Shown: positions 22,346 to 33,111 of the stretch, in pieces | How positions within the stretch are numbered: the first letter of the stretch is position 1 | Layout of the letters: each line of letters starts with the position of its first letter | Origin: Pseudopyrenochaeta lycopersici | Lineage: Eukaryota; Ascomycota; Dothideomycetes; Pleosporales; Pseudopyrenochaetaceae | Direction of reading: 5' to 3' | Length of the DNA: 64,000 nucleotides | Assembly: GCA_003313425.1 (NCBI GenBank) | Contig: NHZP01000008.1 | Span: 744,001-808,000 of the forward strand | Notes under the pieces: model-generated | The model's input: the letters and a program-made list of their open reading frames with translations, nothing else | Database searches by the model: none | Told to the model about the DNA's origin: nothing | Translations under genes and position numbers: made by a program

Positions 22346-24523
22346 TTACTTCTCCTGTGTGATCACGTCACTGCCACTGCTCCTGGCATCGCTCTCAGAG
22401 ACCAGCTCCTTCGGTGCCATGAGTGCCTCAGGGCCTGGCGGGCCACCAGCGGTTGTTCGCTTGAAGTAGTTGTGGACATTGACATCATCGTCCTCGTCCG
22501 CATCGATACCATCCCAACCGCTCTTCTCCGAGAATTTGTGCTGTTGACGGTTGAGCCATTCAGCGCGCATCTCATGTATCTTTTGCTCGTAATCCTTGGC
22601 TGCGTCGTAGCCCTTGTGCTGACCACGATAGCGCTCCCACCAGGAAAGATGCTTCCAGTGGATTGCAATGCCATGGTACTCGTTCTCCTTGCCAGCGCGG
22701 ATATATGCCCAACGACGCTCCTGTTCCTTGAGATCGAGACCAGTGGTGTCAGGGAGGAAGAGCCATGTGAGAAGAGCACCGACAAGGCCGAACCAGGGAA
22801 CGAAGTAGAACTTGGTCTGAGTGTCGATGTAGTTATAGAGCACGGACGCAAGAAGGGCACCAGCCTTTCCAGCCGCGGCTGCGAAACCGTGAGCAGTAGC
22901 TCGAACGGGCGTGGGAAAGACCTCAGCGGCGACCAAGAAAGTCACGCTGTTGGGCCCGAATTGATTGAAGAACGACGACAGGAAATACATTGCTTGAAAT
23001 GCATGGATGTGTTCAGGGCTTGTGAAGAACTCGTATGCGAAGGCGGGAACGATGAATAAGACAAAATCAGCCAGGAAGCCAACTATCATCATCCATTTAC
23101 GGCCATCTGCATGCTTTATTAGTGTGATTTGAACAAAGAATTGGGTGGTAACATACAAAGCTTGTTGTCGATGAGCAAAGAGGCCAAATAGTATCCGCAG
23201 AGGGATACTCCGACGTTGACGAGATTGTACAACCAACCAGTCATTACTGACTTATTGCCCGGAGTGAGGACTTCGATGAATTCGCTCTGGAACAGCTTGT
23301 TTCCGTAGAAGAAGACATCGTTGGCGAACCAGGTACCAGCAGTTGCAAGGAGTCGAGGTCCGAAGTAGCTTATAGTAAGCTTTAAGGAAGCTACGTCGTA
23401 TCCGGTGACATTGGCTTTCTTCTTGGAGATCATGAGCTGCTTTGAAGCAGATCTCATCTTATAGTAACGGTAGTAGACCAGCCACAATGTTCCAACAGCT
23501 GGTATAGCGAATGAGACACGGTAAGTCCACTGGGCCATTCTCGCCGAGTATGGTGGTGATGAACCGTGGTGGAAAATAAGGAGCGAGACAATGAGGATGA
23601 GTTGGTTGAAAAGCTGTCCCCAGCCCTGCATCAAAAAGGCACTAGTGACCTTCCTGCCGCGGTGAAGTCGGTCGTCCTTGGTGGAGACTTTTCCAGAACC
23701 AACTGCGTTCTCCATACCAGCGGTGGCAGTCATGGGATACTCGCCTCCGACACCGATGCCGTAAAAGAAGAGAGCCCAGACGTAGCAAATGACCCAGCCG
23801 TTTTGGGTCACGCCCCAGGCGGCGGTAAGCATGAGGAGACCAACGAACATGATGATGGCATCCTGGATAAGACCCCAACGACGGCCTAACCAATCACCAA
23901 TGACACCAACGAGGATTTGACCTTAAACCTGTCAGGTTTTCCGGATATAGAGATTACAAAACAATACATACCAACAATGATACCACAGATTTCTAGATAA
24001 TCAATAGCCTGTGTCCAAGTCTTGTCACAGACCTCGAAAGTCTTCCAGCACTTCGGAAAGGAAGCCTGAAGGAGCGGCCTAACATTGCCAATAGAGAAAA
24101 GCACATATCTGCGAGAGTCAGTACACAGTGACCAAGATAAGGAGTGTCCCAAACGCACCCTTCCAAGCCGAGACCGGCACCGGGGATCACGCAATTTCTG
24201 AAGTAATGGCCAATAGGACTTAGTGGATCCTTCTTGAACATGTTCCAAAAGTAGGTCGCTTCCTCCTTTGCTTCTTCACGGTCGACCTTGGTGACGAATT
24301 TGATGCGCTCGCCAAGGGGCATATCAGCCCAGTAGGTACCATTCTCATCGTAGAGATCGTCGGGATGCAGCAGAGCGTGGAAAACATTGACTTCATTCTC
24401 GCTCATGTCGTGCCGGATATCGAGATCTGCGGTAGCAGTATGTCTGCCTGTCATATTTGGTCCATGCGGTGCAGCAACGCCGTAATCCCGAAGAGAGGAC
24501 GCTTCAGGGGTTGGAGCGGTCAT
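22346..24523 (-). CDS. MFS transporter, phosphate:H+ symporter (PHS) family-like
   Basis: Four exons, 24523-24159, 24108-23972, 23921-23157 and 23106-22346, give 675 aa; all three introns are exactly 50 bp. A ~120-aa hydrophilic N-terminus precedes the first membrane segments. MFS signatures include GDWLGRRWG after the second helix and GVGGEYPMTATAG, the GGEYP motif typical of fungal and plant phosphate transporters. About 12 helices can be traced, with a large loop around residues 270-330. The C-terminal cytosolic tail is long and charged and includes TGLDLKEQERRW. The likely substrate is inorganic phosphate or a phosphodiester such as glycerophosphoinositol; sequence reading cannot separate these. 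An in-frame non-ATG codon 21 bp upstream was not used as the start. Confidence 0.85.
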
Positions 24524-26325
24524 GTTGGCAAACGCAATGACCAAGTCGATGCGTCTTGCGTGGAAGATGCTGTTGGACTATGGTAAGGTGATGCGTGCTA
24601 CCACAAGTCGAAGCTGTAGCTTATATGTGCTTGGCTGGTTCCCAAATAGACCGAGTCTAGTGGCCTTTTGATGACGTTGCTTTCAAATAGCGTCTCGAAA
24701 AGAGAGTAGCGTTTGTTGCAAGACTAGTTCCAGCTGCAATGTAGATGTGAAGCACGTTGAACGGAAACGCTCCTGAGTGGTCGACAATACCCTGATGGGT
24801 ATAATGACAGATGATAGCAATAGCGTATGTTGCAGCCGGGGGCTCCGATGACAACGTCACCCTTTGCAGGTGAAAGGGTGTGTAGCTGAATGTGGGGGAT
24901 TTCTTTTTTATTTTCAATGAAAGGTGGCGGGCCTTTCAGATTCGAGGATGGTCCTGGCTGCTGAACTCTAAAATCAGAGGGAAGCAACGAGGTTCGGCCG
25001 GAAGAGCACGACAAAGTAGGGGCACCACAAGTGCGCGAACTCGATGAACGAAGCTACCCATGATAAAAGTGTGGTTCTCCTGTTTATATAAGGGTCCAAT
25101 AGAGAATTCTAGCGTACAAACGGGCAGCTCCGGCGGGTATTCGGACGCGAGGTAGAAAAGTTTCGCTTCCCCACCAACTCGGGCAAGAGCTCACGCGACA
25201 GTTATTCTTACCCTGTTCGGCAAGGACCACACCTTCTGGCTGGCCCAAACCTAGTGCAATTGGACGCATGCACCTGTCAACTTACTCCACCCGGTGCAAT
25301 GTTGTCTGTTTTAGGCCCTTTAGGCGGTGATTTCCCCAGAATTGTTCTTCGCCCCAGGCTCTCGAGGTGCCCGAGATTTTCAAACTGTGGCGCGAAGACG
25401 AGAGGCCAAGCAGATACAAGCAAATCCAAGCACACAGCTTGGAAAGCATGGCCTCGGGCCAAAAACTCAGATGGCCACCGCGCGCCATTGACGCACCGCC
25501 GCCGCACTGCCGTTGCTGTCGTCGTGAAAGCTCTTCAGAGCATGAAGTCTGCAGCAGCCAATCAGAGAGGCGTCTGCAAAGCGTGCTCAAATGAGTGGCC
25601 TCGAGCATCCCACGGTCTGGCCAAGCATCTATGACAAGGACGCTAGGCTGCCCCGCTAATCGATCTTCGCCTTCTTTTGTGGAGCACTAGTACCCTGTCT
25701 CCGCTAATCCCGGAAGCGTGCCTCAACACCGCATTGCACATGCATTTGAAGTGACATCGCGTATCCTGTCCTGTTTCTGGACACTTTGATTATCAGACCC
25801 GCTCGGCGACTTAAATTTCTCCGCGAGATATTGGAGACGCTTTTGAGCAGTCAGTAGCCATCTTGCAGTGGAACCCAGGGCTGGATCTCAAAATAATGCT
25901 GACTGGTATTAGGTTTGGGTCTAACGTCCCTTCACTGCGTCGCGAAATACACACCGTGCCGAGACTAAATGCAGGTAATTTGAATTCAACTTAAATTCAT
26001 GTTCCAGGATCGTCCGATGATGTAGATCTTAAGTAGCAATGAGATTCTATAACTTTCTTAGAAACACATTCTGCCTTTGTAAATCTACAATTACAGTTAC
26101 GTTGTCGTCCTTACTCCTACACACGAATAAACACTGCTTTATTTGACAAGTGGACGCCTTATCCTACACTGTGTATTTCAGTTTATTGAGGCTTCATACC
26201 CCAACAAGAGGATTTGTGGCTGTGTTTGATTGTTCCCGGTTAGTATCACGGTCTCTGGATTGGCTCTCATATTCTACTAAATCTCGTCAATAAAAGGTGC
26301 ATCTTAAGATGTTCTCTATTCATGA
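24524..26325. other. Intergenic region, transporter promoter then AT-rich sequence
   Basis: About 1.8 kb without a convincing gene. The transporter-proximal part is mixed in composition. From about 25,870 the sequence turns visibly AT-rich, and the AT-rich tract continues through the next gene to about 27,900. Open frames near 25,250-25,630 overlap on both strands and look like chance. Confidence 0.5.
24621..24627 (-). promoter_or_regulatory. TATA-like element of the PHS-type transporter gene
   Basis: CATATAA on the minus strand lies about 98 bp upstream of the transporter ATG, a usual TATA-to-start distance in fungi. Assignment is by position and sequence only. Confidence 0.3.
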
Positions 26326-27089
26326 TTAAGGTCTTCGAAGTCGCACTAGCTCCCTTCCATTTCCATATGCGTATTCCGACCCTTGTACCCAATCACTACC
26401 TGCACGAACGCATCGATCCAAAATGAACCCCCCGCCACGGGCGACGTCGTTGCTATAACGAGGTTAAACGTTAGTTTTCCATTATCGACCTTTGTTTCTA
26501 GGGACCTCTAGATTCTTGACTTCTAGGGTATCCCGAGCTTTCTAAGCCACGTTATTGATGGGGATGCTTACCAAGAAGAGTCTGTTATGCCGTCGGTTGT
26601 CATTGCGGCAGTATTAAGCTGGCACTGCATATAAACGCCGCGGCAGTCGTTCGCGGGTCTGCGGGCGACGGCGTTTACGCATGCGACAGCATCCACAATC
26701 TAAGGAAAGGAGCAGTGTTAGTGAACCCACTCGACTGACATCTTGAGGAGTAATGAACACAGTTTGCATACAAGACACTCAGTATTAGGCTGCTCATAAC
26801 AGGTGGCGCGCTTCTGAATCAAGCTACGACTAAACTTGACTATATATACATGAATGTCAGCTTCAACTTCGGCACAATATATAGGATAGGCAGTCAATGT
26901 ACCTGCCGGTGGAGTACTGAAATGCCCACTCTGAAAGGCATCGATGACCTCCTCTGGGGTCATATTATCTCCATTAGGATCCTCAAGAATGCCATCAACC
27001 CATTCAGAGAACGATGTAACTGCCTTGGCGGCAGCTACAGCCTGACCGAGGGCCAATAGAGAGGCGACGTAGGGGATGAGTTTGACCAT
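26326..27089 (-). CDS. Small secreted cysteine-rich protein (effector candidate)
   Basis: Reconstructed from four exons: 27089-26903, 26839-26772, 26699-26572 and 26452-26326, 169 aa. The signal peptide MVKLIPYVASLLALGQAVAA is clear. A pro-region (SFSEWVDGILEDPNGDN) ends near LIQKR, a Kex2-like dibasic site. The mature part has seven Cys: ATCYEQ, NTECL, AVACVNAVA, NDCRG, MQCQL, SSCND and LDRCVR, ending QGSEYAYGNG. All three introns (63, 72, 119 bp) have GT-AG ends and restore a single frame, and the order resembles small secreted proteins of plant-associated Dothideomycetes. Function is unknown. The last two exons are hidden from single-ORF calling. It sits alone in AT-rich, gene-sparse DNA. 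Confidence 0.72.
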
Positions 27090-27160
27090 TATGCTAACTG
27101 GATGCTAAGAATATGGTAGAATTGGGGTAGAGGAATAAAGACGGCGAGAAACCATCGCTA

Positions 27161-27167
27161 CTTATAC
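27161..27167 (-). promoter_or_regulatory. TATA-like element of the secreted cysteine-rich protein gene
   Basis: GTATAAG on the minus strand lies about 72 bp upstream of the ATG at 27089. Position and sequence are the only support. Confidence 0.3.
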
Positions 27168-27314
27168 ATAGGCGTATACGAGATGGTAGCCCCATTCAAG
27201 GAATATTACGTAGCAATAATAAAATTCATTTTGCCAGCGCAAATGATGATGTCGCACAAAAAAATTAGCTATCCTTCGATCTTCAGTCCTTCGTCTACTT
27301 CAGTCGGAACCATG

Positions 27315-27453
27315 GTACTTATTGCTGACATGCATGAGAAGGAATACACAATAGTATAAATTCTACGGCATTTAAAACATCCAAACCTCGTTGGAATTTA
27401 GCCAAAAAATATAGTATTTATTGCTGACATGCATGCGAAGGAATATTTAATAG
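27315..27453. repeat. 40-bp imperfect direct repeat, 99-bp period
   Basis: Copies lie at 27315-27354 and 27414-27453 and share the core TTATTGCTGACATGCATG. They differ at five positions. Three of these are C in copy 1 and T in copy 2, two of them in CpA context, which fits but does not prove repeat-induced point mutation. Confidence 0.6.
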
Positions 27454-27931
27454 CCCTTTGAGGTATCCACCGACCTTCCTAGTCGCTCTAAAGCAGGGGT
27501 AGAAAGCTAAACACGGCTATGACGGCCTTACTGAAACGATTGGCAACTTCAACAATACTTCTCTGTCGTAAATTAATATCCTTAATGAGCAACGGCTATA
27601 TAGAAACTTAACACAACGTGTGCAGCTTGATAATTATGTGTAGGAACAATATTATAAGTTTTACTTAGAAAAGCGTATCGTTACCCCGAGTGTCTCGGCA
27701 CACATGGGTGACATTATATAAACTGAATTACTTTGTACATGAATCCATCCAGTGGATGTATATTAAACGTATGTTTTACATGTCGTCGACATGGTATGCT
27801 GACAGAGACGGTAATAATCACAAGCCGATACTTATGTTGATGCAATGCTGCCGAAAAATCCAAAACGCTATGCAAAACTCCATCCAATGCTAATGCCCTT
27901 GCACGACATAGAAAAGTAAATGGATAAGACA

Positions 27932-30900
27932 TCAGTCGAGCCAGTTTTGCCACTGACAGCGACAGCCTCCAGTTCCTCCATCGATAGGTCCAGTTACTGT
28001 TCCACGGCCTTGAGTACCGTTCACAAGGTTTCCCCCAAATGCACGATCCTCGAACTGGAAGAATCGTTTCGAAGCCTCGTTCTTGATGGTACCATCACTC
28101 TCAATCTGATAGCAATAGAGATTCTTTTTTGCTGCATTCCCACCATGGCGGTCGATGGTGATCGTGACAGGATAAGGGAAGGTGCCTGGGCGCTTGAAGA
28201 CTTCTGATACATTTGAAGCAGAGTTCTGTAGTAACGGCTTGCTCTTTTCACTTTGAGTCCAGATTTGCACCAGGAATCGCGTTTCAGAGTAGGTGCACCT
28301 CATACTGGCCGCGTCCTTGGTGCTTCCTCCGTCGATGTCTGCAGGATTTCCCCCGCGATTTGTGCCATTGATTTGCTTCAAGAAGATAGAACGGTCGAAA
28401 TAGGTGTAGAAGCCGTAGTATTCGTTTTCCTTCCCACGATTATACAGCCTGAGGGGCTGTGCTGACGGAAATGGGAGAAGATTTGCCGGTGCAGCTGTTC
28501 CGTCAGAGCTCAGCATTGGCGGGGGAATGACAGAAGTAATGTTTGTCGGATCATTGGGATCAGCTCGCTTCACTTGCCGAGACACACTGCCTTGCGGATC
28601 CTGGAAGGTGGCAAACAGAGGAGTATCTTCGCCTTCAAAAGGTGCCGAGTTTCCATCTGTGGTCTTTCCCAGAAAGCTCATTTCTGCATCACTTGGGGGA
28701 GCTGGTGATGGCGAAAGCGCAGCACGTACTTGAAGTAACCGTGACCGAATAAGGGCGCCTGCGGATACAATGTTTCCAGCCCGTTTCGGTAGTTGCGCTG
28801 CTGTACCATTCTCAAAGGTGATTTGAATCTTAAAGTTTGGTTGGTCGGGCTTATTTGGTTTGACCGACGCTTGAAGCTCTTTGGGAAGTGCGCAACTCCA
28901 CAGAGTTGTCGGCGCAACGCACCCGCTCTCCTCTTTCACTGCCTCAGGCTGCGCGATAGTCGATATCCCAGTGGGTATAGGGGGATAGTTAGGCATATTG
29001 AGCCACTGGTTGCCGACATCTTGATCTGGCTGTGTTGTAGCTGGCGGGTTGTTGTTCCGTCTGGTGAGAACAACAACTACTGGAATCAGAATTGCTAGAA
29101 GAATGAAAACCACAAGACAACAACAGCAGCCCCAGAAACATTTCCCCCTTCTCTTGTTTTTCTTTTCATCTTTTCCATCTTGGTGCTTCGGATGCCTCCG
29201 CTTGCCGAGCGGTAAAAGACTCATAATGTCGCAGACTTTACGATGTTTCTTGGGCGTCTTGAGATCAGGAGTAGAGGCTGGTGAGCTTGATCGACTGATC
29301 TTATCGTAGCTGAAGTGGGAGCCCTTTTGCGCGAAAGTGGGAGGCGGAGCAAAGATTGGGAGACTCTGTTGAGAATGGTTGGGTTTCGACGTGAACGATT
29401 CGGCGCTCTTCACTTCCGGTGCTGGCGCAGACGTGTGGATATGCTGTATGATTGATGGCTCATTAGCGCCAACCGTTTGACTGTTGACGATCGGCCGCCT
29501 ATCTTGCAATTCAATGTTGATGTTGATGTGTCGAGGTTGCTCCTCTACTTGGCGAGGCATCAGGACAGTCCCAATAGCTGCGGTGCTTACAATGGGTGAG
29601 GTGGACATGGCTGATAACGGTGAAGTTACAGCTCGATCCATGGTAATAGTTGTTGGGTGCGTCTGGTGATGTGTTCCGCTCGCTGAGAGATCGCTTGCAT
29701 CATTTTGGCTACGATGGCTGTCGGCCGCGGCAGGCGTTTTGTCATGTACTCCTACACGCGATCGCTCAACATGGTTGGTCTCAGGAGTGGTGATCGCCGT
29801 ATTTAGCGAAGGTTGCAGCGAGGCAGAATCTGTTGCCGACCAAGTATAGGTTGATGGAGATGCTGGTGCATCTTGACTTGTGTAATAATGAGTGGGTAAC
29901 ATTGGCATGTCCGGTGTACGATCGCCGTTACGGCCATTTTTGGGCCACGTAGCGGTATTTGGCGTCATGACAAACGGCGTAGTGATGACATTCCACCATC
30001 CTTGCGATCGTCGTGGCGTTGGAACCGTCGAGGTGTCGAGAGCTAGTGAAGTTTCAATACTCTTTCCTCGCAGAGGCGTGTCATCTTCCTCGAAGACGGT
30101 ACTAGAAGACATGATCCGATCTTTCCTCTTAGATTCATCATCCTCTTCAAATGCAGTGCCTGCAGAATCAAGTGTGTCGTTCCTAGTGTGGCCCACGCGA
30201 ATGTCAGAGTGCGCTTGAGTACTCTTGTAGGTACCAGAAGAAATTGAAATCCCGGCTGGAAGAGCAGGGACTGGAGGTACTTCAGGATTAGCGGTGCTGA
30301 AGGGATGCCGAGAGTAGACACTAGGAGTGTAGTCGGACTCAGTAAAAGGTGTATCAGGCGACCAAACCGATTGCATCGCCGCAGCAGGAGTGATGATGAT
30401 ACTTGGTGTGACCAAAGTCGCTTCACTTCCTGCTCGCTGGCGACCTCCTTGGTACGAGCTGAAGTCAGATATGCTGTCTGTGGGGACAGAGATTCCAATC
30501 GGGATGCGTCGATCCCACGGTGAAATATCCTGCCATGTTTTGCTACCTGGGGTTAATGAGGCAGCGGTCATGGGCTCATTCTGGTCGATACTGGGTTTGT
30601 TTCGATGTACAACCTCTGGTTGAGGGGTACCTTTGGTGATGCCCAGGCCCTTGTTTTTGGTTGAAGCTCTTCCCACGCTAAACCAGCTGTGCTTTCGGCT
30701 TAAACCAACGCTTCTCTCATCGGCCTGAGGGAATACTTGGTGAGGCGCGTTGCCTCTATGCCTTGTAAAGCTCGTATCGACCGTAATACCCGGTTTGTTT
30801 TGCCTGCCCAGAAGGTCTCGCCTTCTACTTTTCTGTCGGGACATACGTGCTGCATATGACTTCGAGTTGCGCTTTGTTGTTGGCCTTCGGGAAGCTACCT

Positions 30901-31108
30901 GAGCTTCCTTTCCCCGTTGTTCAGCAACCGCGTCGTCCATATTCCCGTCGAAGTGTACCAAAATTTGCCCATCTCGATCGTTTTGATGATAGAACGGGTC
31001 CTGCCCAAGGTCCTCTCTGCGTATCTGGTTCGTGGTACTATTCGTTGTCGCTCTTGGCACATTATTTGGTGGCCGTCGGCCGAATCCGCCGGATCTCGCG
31101 GTATTCAT
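27932..31108 (-). CDS. Large single-pass membrane glycoprotein (fungal 'glycoprotease family' annotation type)
   Basis: Intronless, 1058 aa. Residues 1-650 are hydrophilic, Ser/Thr/Pro-rich and probably disordered, with basic patches. One membrane segment follows KRRGKCFWGCCCC (about 653-682: LVVFILLAILIPVVVVL) next to a basic and Cys-rich, possibly palmitoylated, flank. The outer part (about 720-1058) carries many N-glycosylation sequons (FENGTAA, PTNITS, INGTNRG, ASNVSE, VNGTQG) and conserved Cys, and ends GGCRCQWQNWLD. This topology suggests a type II surface protein with a cytosolic N-terminus. Related fungal proteins are often named glycoprotease family, but I see no peptidase motif, so that name should not be taken as function. 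Confidence 0.75.
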   Translation of the reverse strand: MNTARSGGFGRRPPNNVPRATTNSTTNQIRREDLGQDPFYHQNDRDGQILVHFDGNMDDAVAEQRGKEAQVASRRPTTKRNSKSYAARMSRQKSRRRDLLGRQNKPGITVDTSFTRHRGNAPHQVFPQADERSVGLSRKHSWFSVGRASTKNKGLGITKGTPQPEVVHRNKPSIDQNEPMTAASLTPGSKTWQDISPWDRRIPIGISVPTDSISDFSSYQGGRQRAGSEATLVTPSIIITPAAAMQSVWSPDTPFTESDYTPSVYSRHPFSTANPEVPPVPALPAGISISSGTYKSTQAHSDIRVGHTRNDTLDSAGTAFEEDDESKRKDRIMSSSTVFEEDDTPLRGKSIETSLALDTSTVPTPRRSQGWWNVITTPFVMTPNTATWPKNGRNGDRTPDMPMLPTHYYTSQDAPASPSTYTWSATDSASLQPSLNTAITTPETNHVERSRVGVHDKTPAAADSHRSQNDASDLSASGTHHQTHPTTITMDRAVTSPLSAMSTSPIVSTAAIGTVLMPRQVEEQPRHININIELQDRRPIVNSQTVGANEPSIIQHIHTSAPAPEVKSAESFTSKPNHSQQSLPIFAPPPTFAQKGSHFSYDKISRSSSPASTPDLKTPKKHRKVCDIMSLLPLGKRRHPKHQDGKDEKKNKRRGKCFWGCCCCLVVFILLAILIPVVVVLTRRNNNPPATTQPDQDVGNQWLNMPNYPPIPTGISTIAQPEAVKEESGCVAPTTLWSCALPKELQASVKPNKPDQPNFKIQITFENGTAAQLPKRAGNIVSAGALIRSRLLQVRAALSPSPAPPSDAEMSFLGKTTDGNSAPFEGEDTPLFATFQDPQGSVSRQVKRADPNDPTNITSVIPPPMLSSDGTAAPANLLPFPSAQPLRLYNRGKENEYYGFYTYFDRSIFLKQINGTNRGGNPADIDGGSTKDAASMRCTYSETRFLVQIWTQSEKSKPLLQNSASNVSEVFKRPGTFPYPVTITIDRHGGNAAKKNLYCYQIESDGTIKNEASKRFFQFEDRAFGGNLVNGTQGRGTVTGPIDGGTGGCRCQWQNWLD

Positions 31109-33111
31109 GGTCGGATTCTTTCAGTATAGTTTCTGCGGTAGGAGGGATGGAGTGAAGGGAAGTTGACTAAAGAATGAAAGTGGAGAATTATATAAGCTCA
31201 GTCAAGGCAGCATCTCATAGAAAATGGTTTGTGCTTGTAGTACGTCCGCAACTGAAACAGAGGCTCGTTTGAGGCGTTTGCTGTTGGTGTGGCTCTTTGG
31301 TTGTGATAGTGAAAGAGGCTCGAAACTTTTACGCTAGTGCAAAACACAACAACAAAAGAAACAGCAAAAGGTTGAAGGATGAACAATGTGAAGGCGTAGA
31401 ACAAAGAAGGAAATGGAAGGAACAGGCAAACAAAAGGAGAATTGTGAGGCTCTTGCGCGGACACGCGACCCCATATCTTTGGTAGAACCTCAAATGCGTT
31501 GCCGCCTACTTACCATACCGCATATTGCATAGTTCCTTCATCCGGTTCTCTGTTCTACCCTTTCATTTGCCAGAGGCGCCGGTCACGTTGGCTTGGGTGA
31601 AAGCCCGTTGGGTACGGCCAGAGTCGTGGATGGCTACAGAGTGCAAGTGATTGGACGAAGAGGGGCAGATCTGCTTCGTAGTGGGCGCCATCCCCCGGGC
31701 TTGAGGCTCAGTAACCGCCCAAGATTCGCTGAGGTGGAAATGTACAACGCGACGCGAGATCTGAGACGCTCTCGAGGCGGAGCTGGATGTCGTGGCCGGC
31801 CCAAATATTGGAATGAACCAGTAAGGTGTGAGAAGCAGCAGAGTTAAGCGCCAGTTCACTCTCAGAAGCCACCAACCGTTGGCTCTGGGTGGTCAACGCC
31901 AAGGAGCCCGCCTTAGCCGTTCGTGGCAGCGGTCTCCATGCGCCGACCTCGAGACTTCAAACCTTTTGCGAGAGAAATATGCATGACATTCGGACCGCAT
32001 TTTCGTCCAAGGCGGGCTGCTGATAAAGTTCTCAAAGTGTGCCGGGGCCTGAAAGCCTTTGCGGATCCATGCTAATGCAATTCATCACTCTGGCTATCAA
32101 CATGGGTGTGCGGTGATGCGCCCGCCGAGCGGATCCTGTCCGCAACCTTGAGAACAGTGCCCACCTGGCTAGAGCTGTGGAGGCTCGATCTGCCAGTGCT
32201 GCCATGAGTGGATGTTTCAAAGACGCTTTGACAGCAGTTGTCGACGGTCGTCCAACTGCGGCTACGTGGTGTCGATGCAGCTATCCGAACACGAACTAAT
32301 TATACGACGTGCCACTAAAACTCCCGAGTCGCGTTAAGCAGTGCTAGTTTGATGAAGTTGAGCCTCATCAGCCCGTAAGCCAAATATTGCGCGATTCGCA
32401 GAGGCAGAGGTGATGCCGTGACGGGGACGTGGACGCGGAAGGACAGGTGGATCTACTAGTCAGGGTCAGTTGCGACTCCTTTCGAATTCTTCCTAATGAT
32501 TAGACGCCAAGCAGCGACCTCGATACGGCAATTTTGTTATCGACAGTAGCTCCTTTTCTGCCGGGCTCCCTTCCTGCATGCTGCAGCAATATTGGCCTGG
32601 CTGTCTTCCACCCTGACAAGCGCCATCGAAGACTGCAGCTTTTCGGGCGTTACACCGCATCAACCTCGACGCTCCCTTTCCGCTCAGGTGCGACTGCCTT
32701 GCTCCACCGTTAGAGAAGCTGCAACTCGCCGCCAGCTGTCCTCACGACCTGTCGGCACCTTGCTTCTGCGGTGCCACACCGTTCAGCAGTCGATATTGTA
32801 GCCGGCTGCGATAACGTTTGCAGGCCCAGCCTTGCGGAACCGTTGTTACAAGCCACGCGCGGACGTTGGTCTTACATTCCGTGCAGCCTCTCCACCCCGA
32901 TCAAGTCACGCTGGCTTCCCAATCGTCCTTCTCCGGTTCAGCAGGCCAACGCCGGAGGCGCTCATCTGCTGCGAAGCAACCGCCAAACCTCAACCTCAGC
33001 CTCTCAGACATCGCAGAGGCGCGAAGCAGGCTAGGCACAACCAGCGGTCTCTCGGGCCGCTCCTCGGGCGACGCCCTACCCACAATTCCCGGCACACCAG
33101 GTCTTTTCGAT
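31109..33111. other. Intergenic region with open frame upstream of the GT34 gene
   Basis: The first part is the glycoprotein gene promoter. The middle (31,500-32,600) shows nothing recognisable. From 32,818 to 33,111 the GT34 frame stays open without an ATG and reads protein-like (Ser/Arg-rich), so a missed upstream exon is possible. Confidence 0.5.
31188..31194 (-). promoter_or_regulatory. TATA-like element of the membrane glycoprotein gene
   Basis: TATATAA on the minus strand lies about 80 bp upstream of the ATG at 31108, a fitting distance for a core promoter. Confidence 0.35.

Larger units (their letters stand above)
27090..27931. other. AT-rich intergenic tract
   Basis: These 842 bp upstream of the secreted protein gene are AT-rich and contain a 40-bp imperfect direct repeat. 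No coding region was recognised. Confidence 0.55.

Noticed and set aside
26718..26771. Uninterrupted reading of the cysteine-rich gene to a stop near 26718
   Set aside because: The sequence after NTECL loses its domain character; splicing to 26699 restores VDAVACVNAVA and further Cys.
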